From Bacteroidales bacterium UBA6340 (lineage in GTDB: Bacteria > Bacteroidota > Bacteroidia > Bacteroidales > Paludibacteraceae): a stretch of 30,989 nt of DNA. Position 1 is the stretch's first letter. Each line of letters begins with the position of its first letter. Below the pieces are notes generated by a model. It did not search any database, was not told where the DNA came from, and was given only the letters and a program-made list of their open reading frames with translations. The position numbers and the translations under genes are program-made. Shown one piece after another: positions 1 through 7,589 of this stretch. The stretch is taken from positions 1-30,989 of the forward strand of contig DJSG01000042.1 of NCBI GenBank assembly GCA_002440265.1, in the 5' to 3' direction.

Positions 1-196
1 ATTCGGTTGCGGAGTGGAGAAAGACAAGCGGAATAACGGATAGTGTGGGCGGGTATTGTGCAGAAAAGAGGGTATGAATGTGGCTAAATGTTACGGAAAT
101 AGATGTGTAAGAATGGATAGGAGGTATGCAAGGATAACAAAATGTAAAGAAGTGAGGATGGAAATGGATTTTTTTCGGTGTTTTTTGTGTGCTATA

Positions 197-228
197 TTTG
201 TGAGTATAGAGAATTATTTGTACCTTTG
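197..228 (+). promoter_or_regulatory. Bacteroidota-type promoter of the V-ATPase operon
   Basis: A TTTG at 197-200 is followed after exactly 20 nt by TACCTTTG at 221-228. This matches the Bacteroidota consensus TTTG-N19-21-TAnnTTTG. Transcription should begin near 235, leaving a leader of about 80 nt before the atpE start at 317. Bases 1-196 hold no gene that I can support. Confidence 0.85.
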
Positions 229-316
229 CACGGAATTTGTTGTTTTCGACAGGGGGTGCAGAAAGATTGGGTATGAGGCTATAAAACAAACCGAAATAAT
301 TAAAATCAAGATACAA

Positions 317-907
317 ATGAACTTATCAGAATTGACCGACAAAATCTACGCGGAGGGCGTGGAGAAAGGAAATGCGGAGGCTCAACAGATTATAGCCAAA
401 GCACAAGAAGAGGCTGCTGCCATCGTAGCCAAGGCACAAAAAGAGGCTGAGGCCAAGGTTGCTGCTGCGGAGGCTAAGGCTGCCGAGTTGGATAAGAATA
501 CACGTGCCGAATTGAAACTGTTTGCAGAACAAAGCGTGAGTGCGTTGCGCACAGAGGTAACCAACCTGCTGACCAACAAAGTGGCTACGGACAGCGTGAA
601 GGCCGCTACCGCAGACGCTGCGTTTATGCAAGGCATCATCGCCAAACTGGCTGAGGAAATGGTCAAGGAGGGTGAGGTAACCATTGAGGCAAAAGACGCC
701 GAGGCACTGAAGAAATACTTTGAAGCCAACGCGAAGGCTGTGCTCGACAAAGGCGTGAAGATTGAAGAGGTCAAGGGTATCAAGACTGATTTCGCCATTG
801 TACCTGAGAAGGGCGGTTACAAACTGAACTTCGGCGAGAAGGAGTTTGTGGAGTACTTCAAGGAGTTCCTGCGTCCACAGTTGGTGGAGATGTTGTTTGG
901 AAAGTAA
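317..907 (+). CDS. atpE: V-type ATP synthase subunit E
   Basis: This encodes the E subunit of the peripheral stalk, which ties the catalytic A3B3 head to membrane subunit I. The 196-residue product begins MNLSELTDKIYAEGV. Residues about 15-65 are an Ala/Glu/Lys-rich helix with heptad-like AKAQEEA, AKAQKEA and AEAKAAE repeats, as expected for the long stalk helix. The C-terminal part is a compact mixed region ending in LVEMLFGK. The open frame extends upstream to base 56, but that extension covers the promoter and the start of transcription and is Cys/Arg-rich without family resemblance, so I choose the ATG at 317. An A-rich stretch rather than a Shine-Dalgarno sequence precedes it, as usual in this phylum. 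It is the first gene of the operon. Confidence 0.9.
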   Translation: MNLSELTDKIYAEGVEKGNAEAQQIIAKAQEEAAAIVAKAQKEAEAKVAAAEAKAAELDKNTRAELKLFAEQSVSALRTEVTNLLTNKVATDSVKAATADAAFMQGIIAKLAEEMVKEGEVTIEAKDAEALKKYFEANAKAVLDKGVKIEEVKGIKTDFAIVPEKGGYKLNFGEKEFVEYFKEFLRPQLVEMLFGK

Positions 908-909
908 GT

Positions 910-937
910 CTAGAAAAACTAGAAAAAACTAGAAAAT
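910..937 (+). repeat. Short tandem repeat CTAGAAAAA x3
   Basis: Three units (CTAGAAAAA, CTAGAAAAAA, CTAGAAAAT) fill nearly the whole gap between atpE and the DUF2764 gene. The period is 9-10 nt. No function is evident; it sits where the ribosome would load for the next gene. Confidence 0.7.
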
Positions 938-948
938 CCAGGTTTGGT

Positions 949-1668
949 ATGGGTTACGAATGTTTATTGGCAGGTTTGCCCGAACTGAAGGCAGGCGGCG
1001 AGGCTCCGATGACGTTGGAGGCGTTGCCGGCATTGCTGGAGGAGACGCTGAGCGAGAAGGACAAACAGTTGCTTGACCTGCTGCGATTGCCGTCGGACGC
1101 TCCCGAGATAGTGGAGCAGGTGGCGGCGTATGACGACTCAATCATAGGGCAGCCGTCGTGGTGGGAAGAGGCACGCGAGACGCTGTCGGAAGCGGATTTG
1201 CGTACGCAACTCAAGTACGAGAAGGGCTTGCAATGCAAGAACCGCTTTGTTCGTGAGTGGTTCTATTTCAACCAGGATATGAACAATGTGCTGACGGCGA
1301 CCATCTGCCGCAAGCACGGGTACGACGTGCGCAAAGCCATTGTGGGACACAACCAAGTGGCGGAAATCCTGCGTAAGGACCTGCAACAGAAGGACTTCGG
1401 TCTGGGCGGTGCGATGGACAACCTGCACGAGGTGATGTCATTGGTGGACATCGACAACCTGATGGAGCGCGAGAAACGTATGGACGCCCTGCGCTTTGTG
1501 TGGTTGGAAGAGCACACCTTATTTATAGACTTCTCAGTGGAGAACGTGCTGGCATACTACCTGCAGGCGGAGATGCTGAACCGCTGGTCGCTGCTGACGG
1601 TGGAACACGGCGAACAGGTGTTCCGCGAGTTGGTGGCAGACATGAAAAAAGGAATAAAATTACAATAA
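949..1668 (+). CDS. DUF2764 protein of the V-ATPase operon (probable C-subunit counterpart)
   Basis: The 239-residue product starts MGYECLLAGLPEL and is rich in acidic and aromatic residues, without membrane segments or signal peptide. It matches the DUF2764 family, which in Bacteroidota occupies the position between the E and A subunit genes of the V-ATPase operon. The window has no recognisable C, F or G subunit gene, and DUF2764 is the natural candidate for the C subunit (the funnel joining central stalk and rotor ring). Helical segments such as QLKYEKGLQCKNRFVREWF and the C-terminal ENVLAYYLQAEMLNRW fit an all-helical protein. The family and operon position are clear; the C-subunit role is inference. 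The stop is 3 nt before atpA, so translation is probably coupled. Confidence 0.8.
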   Translation: MGYECLLAGLPELKAGGEAPMTLEALPALLEETLSEKDKQLLDLLRLPSDAPEIVEQVAAYDDSIIGQPSWWEEARETLSEADLRTQLKYEKGLQCKNRFVREWFYFNQDMNNVLTATICRKHGYDVRKAIVGHNQVAEILRKDLQQKDFGLGGAMDNLHEVMSLVDIDNLMEREKRMDALRFVWLEEHTLFIDFSVENVLAYYLQAEMLNRWSLLTVEHGEQVFRELVADMKKGIKLQ

Positions 1669-1671
1669 GAT

Positions 1672-3429
1672 ATGACAACAGGAAAAGTAAAAGGTATCAT
1701 CGCAAACCTCGTAACGGTGGTGGTTGATGGACCTGTATCGCAAAACGAAATCTGCTATATCAGCGTGGGCGAAACGCGACTGATGGCGGAGGTCATCAAA
1801 GTGGTTGGCGAGAACGTGTATGTGCAGGTGTTCGAGTCGACACGCGGACTGAAAGTGGGCAACCACGTGGAGTTCACCGGTCACATGCTGGAGGTGACGC
1901 TGGGTCCCGGTTTGTTGAGCCGAGACTATGATGGTCTGCAGAATGACCTCAACAAACTGACAGGCGTGTTCTTGAAACGCGGTGAGTACAACTATCCGCT
2001 TGACAAGGAGAAACTATGGAAGTTTGAGCCTATTGCCAAGGTGGGCGACAAGGTGGAGGCAGCCGCTTGGCTTGGTGAGGTGGACGAGAACCACCAGCCG
2101 CACAAGATAATGGTGCCGTTTGTGTTCGAGGGGCAATATACGGTGAAGAGCATCGTGGCTGCGGGCAAATACCATATCGAAGATACGATAGCCGTGCTGA
2201 CGGACGCTGAGGGCGTGGACCACAACGTGACTATGGTGCAGAAATGGCCGGTGAAAAAGGCGATATTGGCATACAAGAGCAAGCCGCGTCCTTTCAAGTT
2301 GCTTGAGACCGGTGTGCGCACGATTGATACGGCGAACCCGATTTGCGAGGGCGGTACGGGCTTTATCCCCGGTCCTTTCGGTACGGGTAAGACGGTGCTT
2401 CAGCACGCGATTTCCAAGCAAGCCGAGGCGGATATCGTGATTATCGCTGCCTGCGGTGAGCGTGCCAACGAGGTGGTGGAGACGTTTACGGAGTTCCCCG
2501 AGTTGGTGGACCCGCACACAGGGCGCAAGTTGATGGAGCGTACCATCATCATCGCCAACACATCGAATATGCCTGTGGCTTCGCGTGAGGCGTCGGTTTA
2601 TACCTCGATGACGATTGCCGAATACTACCGCTCGATGGGGTTGCGCGTGCTGCTGATGGCAGACTCGACGAGCCGTTGGGCGCAGGCGTTGCGTGAGATG
2701 TCGAACCGTCTGGAGGAGTTGCCCGGTCAGGACGCTTTCCCGATGGACTTGTCGGCGATTATCGGTGCATTCTATGCGCGCGCAGGCTATGTGTATCTGA
2801 ACAACGGCAAGACCGGTTCGGTGACGTTCCTCGGTACGGTTTCGCCTGCCGGCGGTAACCTGAAGGAGCCTGTGACGGAGGGTACGAAGAAAGTGGCGCG
2901 TTGCTTCTACGCCTTGGAGCAGAACCGTGCCGACCGCAAACGTTACCCTGCCGTGAACCCGATTGACTCGTACTCGAAATATATCGAATACCCTGAGTTT
3001 GAGGAGTATATCTCCAACCTGATTGACAAGGATTGGCTCGGGAAGGTGAACGATATGAAGACCTACCTGCAACGCGGCAAGGAGATTCAGGAGCAGATAA
3101 ACATCCTGGGTGATGACGGCGTGCCCGTGGATTACCATGAGGAGTTCTGGAAATCGGAGGTGATTGACTTCGTGATTCTGCAGCAGGACGCATTCGACAA
3201 GATTGATGCCGTTTGCCCGCTGGAGCGTCAGAAATATATGCTCAACTTGGTGATGGATATCTGCAAACATGACTATGACTTCCAGAATTTCCTGGACGTG
3301 AGCGAGTATTTCAAACGTGTCATTAACCTCTGCAAACAGATGAACTACAGCGAGTTCCACTCGGCTGAGTTCGAGGAATATCAAAAGAAACTGAACGATT
3401 TATTGGCTGAGAAACAAATAAAAGGGTAA
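1672..3429 (+). CDS. atpA: V-type ATP synthase subunit A (catalytic)
   Basis: This is the nucleotide-hydrolysing subunit of the A3B3 head. The 585-residue length is normal. The Walker A motif is GPFGTGKT at about residues 233-240, with Thr where many homologues have Ser. Catalytic-domain landmarks follow: AACGERANEVVE, the MADSTSRWAQALREMS region, and the long A-subunit insert before the Walker A motif that separates A from B and from F-type beta. The C terminus is helical. The gene starts 3 nt after the DUF2764 stop. Downstream, the usual next gene (atpB) is displaced about 1.7 kb by a restriction-modification pair. Confidence 0.97.
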   Translation: MTTGKVKGIIANLVTVVVDGPVSQNEICYISVGETRLMAEVIKVVGENVYVQVFESTRGLKVGNHVEFTGHMLEVTLGPGLLSRDYDGLQNDLNKLTGVFLKRGEYNYPLDKEKLWKFEPIAKVGDKVEAAAWLGEVDENHQPHKIMVPFVFEGQYTVKSIVAAGKYHIEDTIAVLTDAEGVDHNVTMVQKWPVKKAILAYKSKPRPFKLLETGVRTIDTANPICEGGTGFIPGPFGTGKTVLQHAISKQAEADIVIIAACGERANEVVETFTEFPELVDPHTGRKLMERTIIIANTSNMPVASREASVYTSMTIAEYYRSMGLRVLLMADSTSRWAQALREMSNRLEELPGQDAFPMDLSAIIGAFYARAGYVYLNNGKTGSVTFLGTVSPAGGNLKEPVTEGTKKVARCFYALEQNRADRKRYPAVNPIDSYSKYIEYPEFEEYISNLIDKDWLGKVNDMKTYLQRGKEIQEQINILGDDGVPVDYHEEFWKSEVIDFVILQQDAFDKIDAVCPLERQKYMLNLVMDICKHDYDFQNFLDVSEYFKRVINLCKQMNYSEFHSAEFEEYQKKLNDLLAEKQIKG

Positions 3430-3440
3430 AGTCGTGGCGA

Positions 3441-3466
3441 CCGGTTGTACAATTTTGTACAACCGG
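3441..3466 (+). other. Perfect 12-bp hairpin after atpA
   Basis: The arms CCGGTTGTACAA (3441-3452) and TTGTACAACCGG (3455-3466) are perfectly complementary around a 2-nt loop. CGTG at 3433-3436 and CACG at 3467-3470 can extend the stem past a bulge. There is only a short T run (3477-3481, GTTTTG), so strong termination is doubtful. It marks the left edge of the inserted restriction-modification module and may attenuate read-through or protect the 3' end of the atpA message. Confidence 0.7.
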
Positions 3467-3503
3467 CACGGCTACCGTTTTGGAAACATAGCGTTATAAT
3501 TTG

Positions 3504-4331
3504 ATGTTAGAAGAGTACACAAATAAGATAATACACGGGGATTGCTTGGATGTGTTGAGTAAGTTCCCCGATTGTAGTGTTGACCTTGTGGTTACATCTC
3601 CTCCCTATAACTTGAAAAATTCCACGGGAAATGGAATGAAAGATGGAAGAGGTGGCAAATGGTCAAATGCTGCACTTATTCGTGGCTATGAGAATTATGA
3701 CGATTGTATGCCTAATGACGAGTATGCAAAATGGCAACATCAAGTATTATTGGAGTTGTTGCGTGTTGTCAAGGATGACGGGGCTATTTTCTACAATCAC
3801 AAGTGGCGTGTGCAGGCAGGTTTGATACAAGACCGCAGAGATATTGTGTACGATGTGCCGCTCCGTCAAATCATTATTTGGCGTCGTAAAGGAGGTATTA
3901 ACTTCAATGAGGGATATTTTTTGCCGACATACGAGGTCATCTATATGATTGCAAAGAAGGACTTTAAGTTGGCACCTCACGCCAATCGGTTTGGTGATGT
4001 GTGGGACATAACGCAGGAGCAGAGGAATGACCACCCTGCGCCATTCCCTGTAGAATTGATAGACCGCATCATCAGTTCCACTCATGCACAGTTAATTTTA
4101 GATCCATTTATGGGGTCGGGGACGACTGCTGTCGTTGCAGCGGGATTAGGGCGTAATTTTATTGGAATTGAGAAGTCGGCTAAGTATTGCGAGGCTGCAA
4201 TGGAGCGCTTGGAACAGAATAAACTTCACCCAGAAGTGGCGAAGTTTCACCAGCAGACATTGTTTTCCCACATAGAGAAAGATTTAAGAAAATCAACCAA
4301 TTATGAATACGGAACTGCAACACTTTTCTAA
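3504..4331 (+). CDS. Site-specific DNA methyltransferase, beta class, probable N4-cytosine
   Basis: The 275-residue enzyme has motif IV TSPPYNL at about residues 31-37 and the AdoMet-binding DPFMGSGTT at about 200-208. The order catalytic motif first, AdoMet motif last is the beta class. SPPY, preceded by Ser or Thr rather than Asp, is typical of N4-cytosine enzymes and fits the partner endonuclease, whose relatives MvaI and BcnI are paired with N4-cytosine methylases. The open frame begins with TTG at 3501, but the ATG at 3504 (MLEEYTNKIIHGDCLDV) is the better start. It overlaps the endonuclease gene by 29 nt. Both genes are visibly more AT-rich than the ATPase genes beside them, which suggests transfer. 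The target is probably CCWGG or CCSGG (inference). Confidence 0.92.
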   Translation: MLEEYTNKIIHGDCLDVLSKFPDCSVDLVVTSPPYNLKNSTGNGMKDGRGGKWSNAALIRGYENYDDCMPNDEYAKWQHQVLLELLRVVKDDGAIFYNHKWRVQAGLIQDRRDIVYDVPLRQIIIWRRKGGINFNEGYFLPTYEVIYMIAKKDFKLAPHANRFGDVWDITQEQRNDHPAPFPVELIDRIISSTHAQLILDPFMGSGTTAVVAAGLGRNFIGIEKSAKYCEAAMERLEQNKLHPEVAKFHQQTLFSHIEKDLRKSTNYEYGTATLF

Positions 4332-5136
4332 GGATATTCTGATAGAAAAGTTCAAGGACATATATGCAATGGGCTGGATTCGCAATGAACGCGGCCGCAA
4401 TGATGGTGCCGTAGGGAATACATTGGAAGATTTGTTGGGCATTCAAGAGAACAACCTGCCTATTCCTAACGCTGCAGAGTGGGAACTAAAGGCGCAACGC
4501 GCTAATACAACCTCGTTGCTCACATTGTTCCATATGGAGCCTTCACCGCGAGCAATGAAAGTGGTTTCCAATATCCTGCTTCAAAAGTATGGTTGGCCGT
4601 CTGCAGAAGCAGGCTCAAAATATCCAGAAGACGAAAAATCGTTCCGTGCTACATTATGCGCGACATCTGTGACAGATAGAGGCTTTTCTGTTAATGTCAA
4701 TAATGCGGAGAAACGTGTTGAAATACAATTTGACAGCACGTATATAGACAACAGACACACAGAGTGGCAGAGGAGCGTAAATGAGCGAGTAGGGCATTTG
4801 AATAATTTTGACATTGTTCCGTATTGGGGCTTTGATGATCTGTTTCATAAAGCAGGCGTCAAATTGACGAATTGCTTTTATGTACAAGCAGATGAGAAGT
4901 GGGAAATGGTTGATGGGAAACGTCAGAATTATTTTATGTATGACTATGTGTTGAAACTATCGCACTTTGACAAAGACCACTTTATCAAAGCAATACAAGA
5001 TGGTAAAGTGTATGTAGATTTTGATGCCCGCTCGGGACATAACCATGGGACCAAGTTTAGAATCAGATACACCGACATTCCATTGTTGTATGAGAATGTG
5101 GAAGTGATTATAGATAAACGAAATAAATTAAAGTAA
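4303..5136 (+). CDS. Type II restriction endonuclease, MvaI/BcnI family
   Basis: The 277-residue protein carries the family pattern: NDGAVGNTLEDLLGIQEN at about residues 28-45, then AEWELKAQR at 58-66 followed by NTTSLLTLFHMEPSPRA. In this family the E-x-K inside EWELK is the metal-binding catalytic pair. MvaI and BcnI cut CCWGG and CCSGG as monomers that nick one strand at a time; which of these sites applies cannot be read from sequence alone. It starts inside the methyltransferase gene (29-nt overlap) and ends 10 nt before atpB, so it is expressed from the ATPase operon message. Base composition is AT-rich like its partner. No frameshift or missing motif is seen, so the system looks intact. 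Confidence 0.9.
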   Translation: MNTELQHFSKDILIEKFKDIYAMGWIRNERGRNDGAVGNTLEDLLGIQENNLPIPNAAEWELKAQRANTTSLLTLFHMEPSPRAMKVVSNILLQKYGWPSAEAGSKYPEDEKSFRATLCATSVTDRGFSVNVNNAEKRVEIQFDSTYIDNRHTEWQRSVNERVGHLNNFDIVPYWGFDDLFHKAGVKLTNCFYVQADEKWEMVDGKRQNYFMYDYVLKLSHFDKDHFIKAIQDGKVYVDFDARSGHNHGTKFRIRYTDIPLLYENVEVIIDKRNKLK

Positions 5137-5146
5137 CAATAATATA

Positions 5147-6472
5147 ATGGCAAAAGCATTTCAAAAGATTTACACCAAGATTACGGCTATCACCAAGGCG
5201 ACTTGCTCGCTGAAAGCCGAGGGGGTGGGTAACGATGAACTCGCCACCGTAAACGGCAAACTTGCCCAGGTCGTTAAGATTATGGGCGATGATGTTACGC
5301 TCCAGGTGTTTGAGGGTACGGAGGGTATCCCCACCAACGCCGAAGTGGTATTCTTGGGTAAGGCTCCGTCGCTGCGCGTAAGCGACCAGTTGGCAGGACG
5401 TTTCTTCAACGCCTACGGCGAACCGATTGACGGCGGACCTGCTATCGAAGGCGAGGACGTGGAGATTGGCGGTCCGAGTGTGAACCCTGTGCGCCGTAAG
5501 CAACCGTCGGAACTGATTGCTACGGGTATCGCAGGTATCGACTTGAACAACACCCTCGTTTCGGGTCAGAAGATTCCTTTCTTTGCCGACCCCGACCAGC
5601 CGTACAACCAAGTGATGGCTAACGTGGCACTGCGTGCCGAAGCCGACAAGATTATCTTGGGCGGTATGGGTCTGACCAACGACGACTACCTCTATTTCAA
5701 GAACGTGTTCTCCAATGCGGGTGTGCTCGACCGTATCGTGTCGTTTGTGAACACGACAGAGAACCCTGCTGTGGAGCGTTTGCTTATCCCTGATATGGCA
5801 TTGTGCGCGGCAGAGTATTTCGCTGTGCAGAAGCATGAGAAGGTGCTGGTTCTGCTGACCGATATGACGCTCTACGCCGATGCGTTGGCAATCGTCAGCA
5901 ACCGTATGGACCAGATTCCGAGTAAGGACTCTATGCCGGGTTCGCTCTATTCCGATTTGGCAAAGATTTACGAGAAGGCTGTGCAGTTCCCCGATGAAGC
6001 AGGTGGCGGAAGTATTACCATTATCGCTGTTACGACCCTTTCGGGCGGCGACATCACGCACGCTATTCCGGATAACACGGGTTACATCACCGAGGGACAG
6101 TTGTATCTGCGTCGTGACTCCGACATCGGAAAGGTCATTGTGGATCCGTTCCGCTCGTTGTCGCGTCTGAAACAATTGGTTGCCGGCAAGAAGACCCGTG
6201 AAGACCACCCGCAAGTGATGAACGCTTCTGTCCGTCTGTATGCCGATGCGGCTAACGCAAAGACCAAGAAGGAGAACGGTTTCGACCTTACCGACTACGA
6301 TGAGCGTTGTCTGGCATTCGCCAAAGACTACTCGAGCCAAATTCTGGCAATTGATGTCAATATCAACACCACTCAGATGTTGGATGTTGCATGGGCACTT
6401 TTTGCCAAATACTTCAAGCCCGAAGAGGTGAATATCAAGCAAGCATTGATAGATAAATACTGGGTAAAGTGA
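5147..6472 (+). CDS. atpB: V-type ATP synthase subunit B (regulatory)
   Basis: The 441-residue product is the non-catalytic head subunit alternating with A. It begins MAKAFQKIYTKITAITKATC and, as expected, lacks a Walker A motif: the corresponding place reads VSGQKIPFFADPDQPYNQV. Other B-family landmarks are NPVRRKQPSELIATGIAGID, VLVLLTDMTLYADALA and PGSLYSDLAKIYEKA. The ATG lies 10 nt after the restriction enzyme stop, so it depends on transcription across the insert. The complementary strand is open over the whole gene; this is a shadow caused by codon choice. Confidence 0.97.
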   Translation: MAKAFQKIYTKITAITKATCSLKAEGVGNDELATVNGKLAQVVKIMGDDVTLQVFEGTEGIPTNAEVVFLGKAPSLRVSDQLAGRFFNAYGEPIDGGPAIEGEDVEIGGPSVNPVRRKQPSELIATGIAGIDLNNTLVSGQKIPFFADPDQPYNQVMANVALRAEADKIILGGMGLTNDDYLYFKNVFSNAGVLDRIVSFVNTTENPAVERLLIPDMALCAAEYFAVQKHEKVLVLLTDMTLYADALAIVSNRMDQIPSKDSMPGSLYSDLAKIYEKAVQFPDEAGGGSITIIAVTTLSGGDITHAIPDNTGYITEGQLYLRRDSDIGKVIVDPFRSLSRLKQLVAGKKTREDHPQVMNASVRLYADAANAKTKKENGFDLTDYDERCLAFAKDYSSQILAIDVNINTTQMLDVAWALFAKYFKPEEVNIKQALIDKYWVK

Positions 6473-6526
6473 TTTTGCAAGCAAAATCGTAGTATTAGTA
6501 GTATTCGTAATTTTCGTAGTTTCCGT
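6471..6526 (+). repeat. Left flank of the S23 cassette: hairpin plus 9-nt tandem array
   Basis: A hairpin with arms GATTTTGC (6471-6478) and GCAAAATC (6481-6488) begins at the atpB stop codon. It runs into 9-nt units TCGTAGTAT, TAGTAGTAT, TCGTAATTT, TCGTAGTTT (6487-6522) and a partial CCGTA that leads directly into the S23 start codon. The mirror-image structure lies after the gene. Confidence 0.8.
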
Positions 6527-6886
6527 ATGCAAGTCTTTTCATTTGAGGAACTGATAATCTGGCAAGAAGCACGAGTGATTGTAAAGGACATCTACTCTAT
6601 TTTTGAGCAGAGTCGGGATTATGATTTCAAAAGTCAAATTAATAGTGCCGCCATTTCGATAATGAATAACATAGCAGAGGGATTCGACAGAAACAAGAAT
6701 GCGGAAGATAGAAAGCAGTTTAGGAATTTCTTGAACTATTCCTATGGTTCTTGTGGAGAGGTACGAAGTATGTTGTATATGGCTGAAGATTTGGGGTATT
6801 TATTACCGAGTGAGGCTCAAGTATTACGTACAAAATGTTATAGTTTATCTTGTAAGATTATAGCTTTCATGAATACTCTACGATAA
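6527..6886 (+). CDS. Four-helix-bundle protein, S23/IVP family
   Basis: The 119-residue protein matches the S23 (23S rRNA intervening-sequence protein) family: FEELIIWQEARVIVKDIY near the N terminus, then SAAISIMNNIAEGFDR and a C-terminal pair of helices with GSCGEVRSMLYMAEDLGYL. This fold is related to the Avd accessory protein of diversity-generating retroelements and is often basic and nucleic-acid binding, but no biochemical role is established for the stand-alone members. The gene lies between atpB and atpD, where Bacteroidota operons normally have nothing. It is flanked on both sides by inverted 9-nt arrays and hairpins, which points to insertion as a unit. The ATG at 6527 overlaps the last repeat unit. 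AT content is higher than in the ATPase genes. Confidence 0.9.
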   Translation: MQVFSFEELIIWQEARVIVKDIYSIFEQSRDYDFKSQINSAAISIMNNIAEGFDRNKNAEDRKQFRNFLNYSYGSCGEVRSMLYMAEDLGYLLPSEAQVLRTKCYSLSCKIIAFMNTLR

Positions 6887-6901
6887 AGGTTGGTGCAATT
6901 C

Positions 6902-6956
6902 ACGAAGACAACGTAAAATACGAAAATAACGTAAAATACGGTGTCGCAAGACACCC
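6902..6956 (+). repeat. Right flank of the S23 cassette: inverted 9-nt array plus hairpin
   Basis: The 9-nt units are ACGAAGACA, ACGTAAAAT, ACGAAAATA, ACGTAAAAT (6902-6937). Read on the other strand they give CGTATTTTA and CGTTATTTT units, the same consensus (TCGTANTTT) as the left array. The array ends in a hairpin with arms GGTGTC (6941-6946) and GACACC (6951-6956) around a GCAA loop. The left hairpin also has GCAAG at its centre. The atpD start follows 6 nt later. Confidence 0.8.
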
Positions 6957-6962
6957 AAAACT

Positions 6963-7589
6963 ATGGCTATTCAATATCAATTTAATAAAACATCCTTGCA
7001 GGGACTGGAGAAGGACCTCAAGATGCGGCAGCGTACTCTGCCTACGCTTCAGAGCAAGGAGTCAGCCCTCCGGCTCGAGGTGAAGAAGGCAAAGGACGAA
7101 ATCAAAGCCCTCGATGCAGAGGTAGACCGCCGTATCAAGGACTATGACCAGATGCTGGCACTGTGGGGCGAGTTCGACACCAGTCTGATTCATGTGGACG
7201 ATGTGAAGATGTCTATCAAGAAGATTGCCGGTGTGCGCGTGCCTGTGCTGGACGAGGTAGTCTATTCCACCAAGGAGTTCAGTCTGTTCTCCAGCCCTAA
7301 ATGGTTTGCTGACGGCTTTGAGCAACTCAAGGCGATAGCCGATGTGGGTATCCGTCAGGAGTTCGTGCGCCGCAAGGTTGACTTGTTGGAGTACGCCCGC
7401 AAGAAGACGACACAGAAGGTGAACCTGTTTGAGAAAGTGCAGATACCCGGGTATCAGGACGCTATCCGCAAGATTAAACGCTTTATGGAGGACGAGGAGA
7501 ACCTGTCCAAGTCAAGCCAGAAGATTGTGAAGTCGAAGCGCGAAGCGGAGGCACGTGCGGAAGAACAAAGAAAGGAGGCTGCCGTATGA
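6963..7589 (+). CDS. atpD: V-type ATP synthase subunit D (central stalk)
   Basis: The 208-residue protein forms the rotating axle inside the A3B3 head. It begins MAIQYQFNKTSLQGLEKDLKM and consists mainly of N- and C-terminal long helices (residues about 10-75 and 125-205, Lys/Glu rich, coiled-coil-like) around a short middle part with AGVRVPVLDEVVY, as in D subunits. The C-terminal tail is highly charged. The last 4 nt overlap the first codon of atpI (ATGA), indicating coupled translation. Confidence 0.95.
   Translation: MAIQYQFNKTSLQGLEKDLKMRQRTLPTLQSKESALRLEVKKAKDEIKALDAEVDRRIKDYDQMLALWGEFDTSLIHVDDVKMSIKKIAGVRVPVLDEVVYSTKEFSLFSSPKWFADGFEQLKAIADVGIRQEFVRRKVDLLEYARKKTTQKVNLFEKVQIPGYQDAIRKIKRFMEDEENLSKSSQKIVKSKREAEARAEEQRKEAAV

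Noticed and set aside
56..316. N-terminal extension of the atpE frame
   Set aside because: It overlaps the operon promoter at 197-228 and its residues do not resemble subunit E; the ATG at 317 is the start.
2014..3384. 456-codon minus-strand frame opposite atpA
   Set aside because: Shadow of atpA; His/Arg/Leu-rich translation without motifs.
3491..3503. Own promoter for the methyltransferase (TATAATTTG)
   Set aside because: The spacing does not fit TAnnTTTG and it lies immediately before the start codon, leaving no leader.
5108..6532. 474-codon minus-strand frame opposite atpB
   Set aside because: It is in codon register with atpB, a clear V-ATPase gene, and shows no protein family features.
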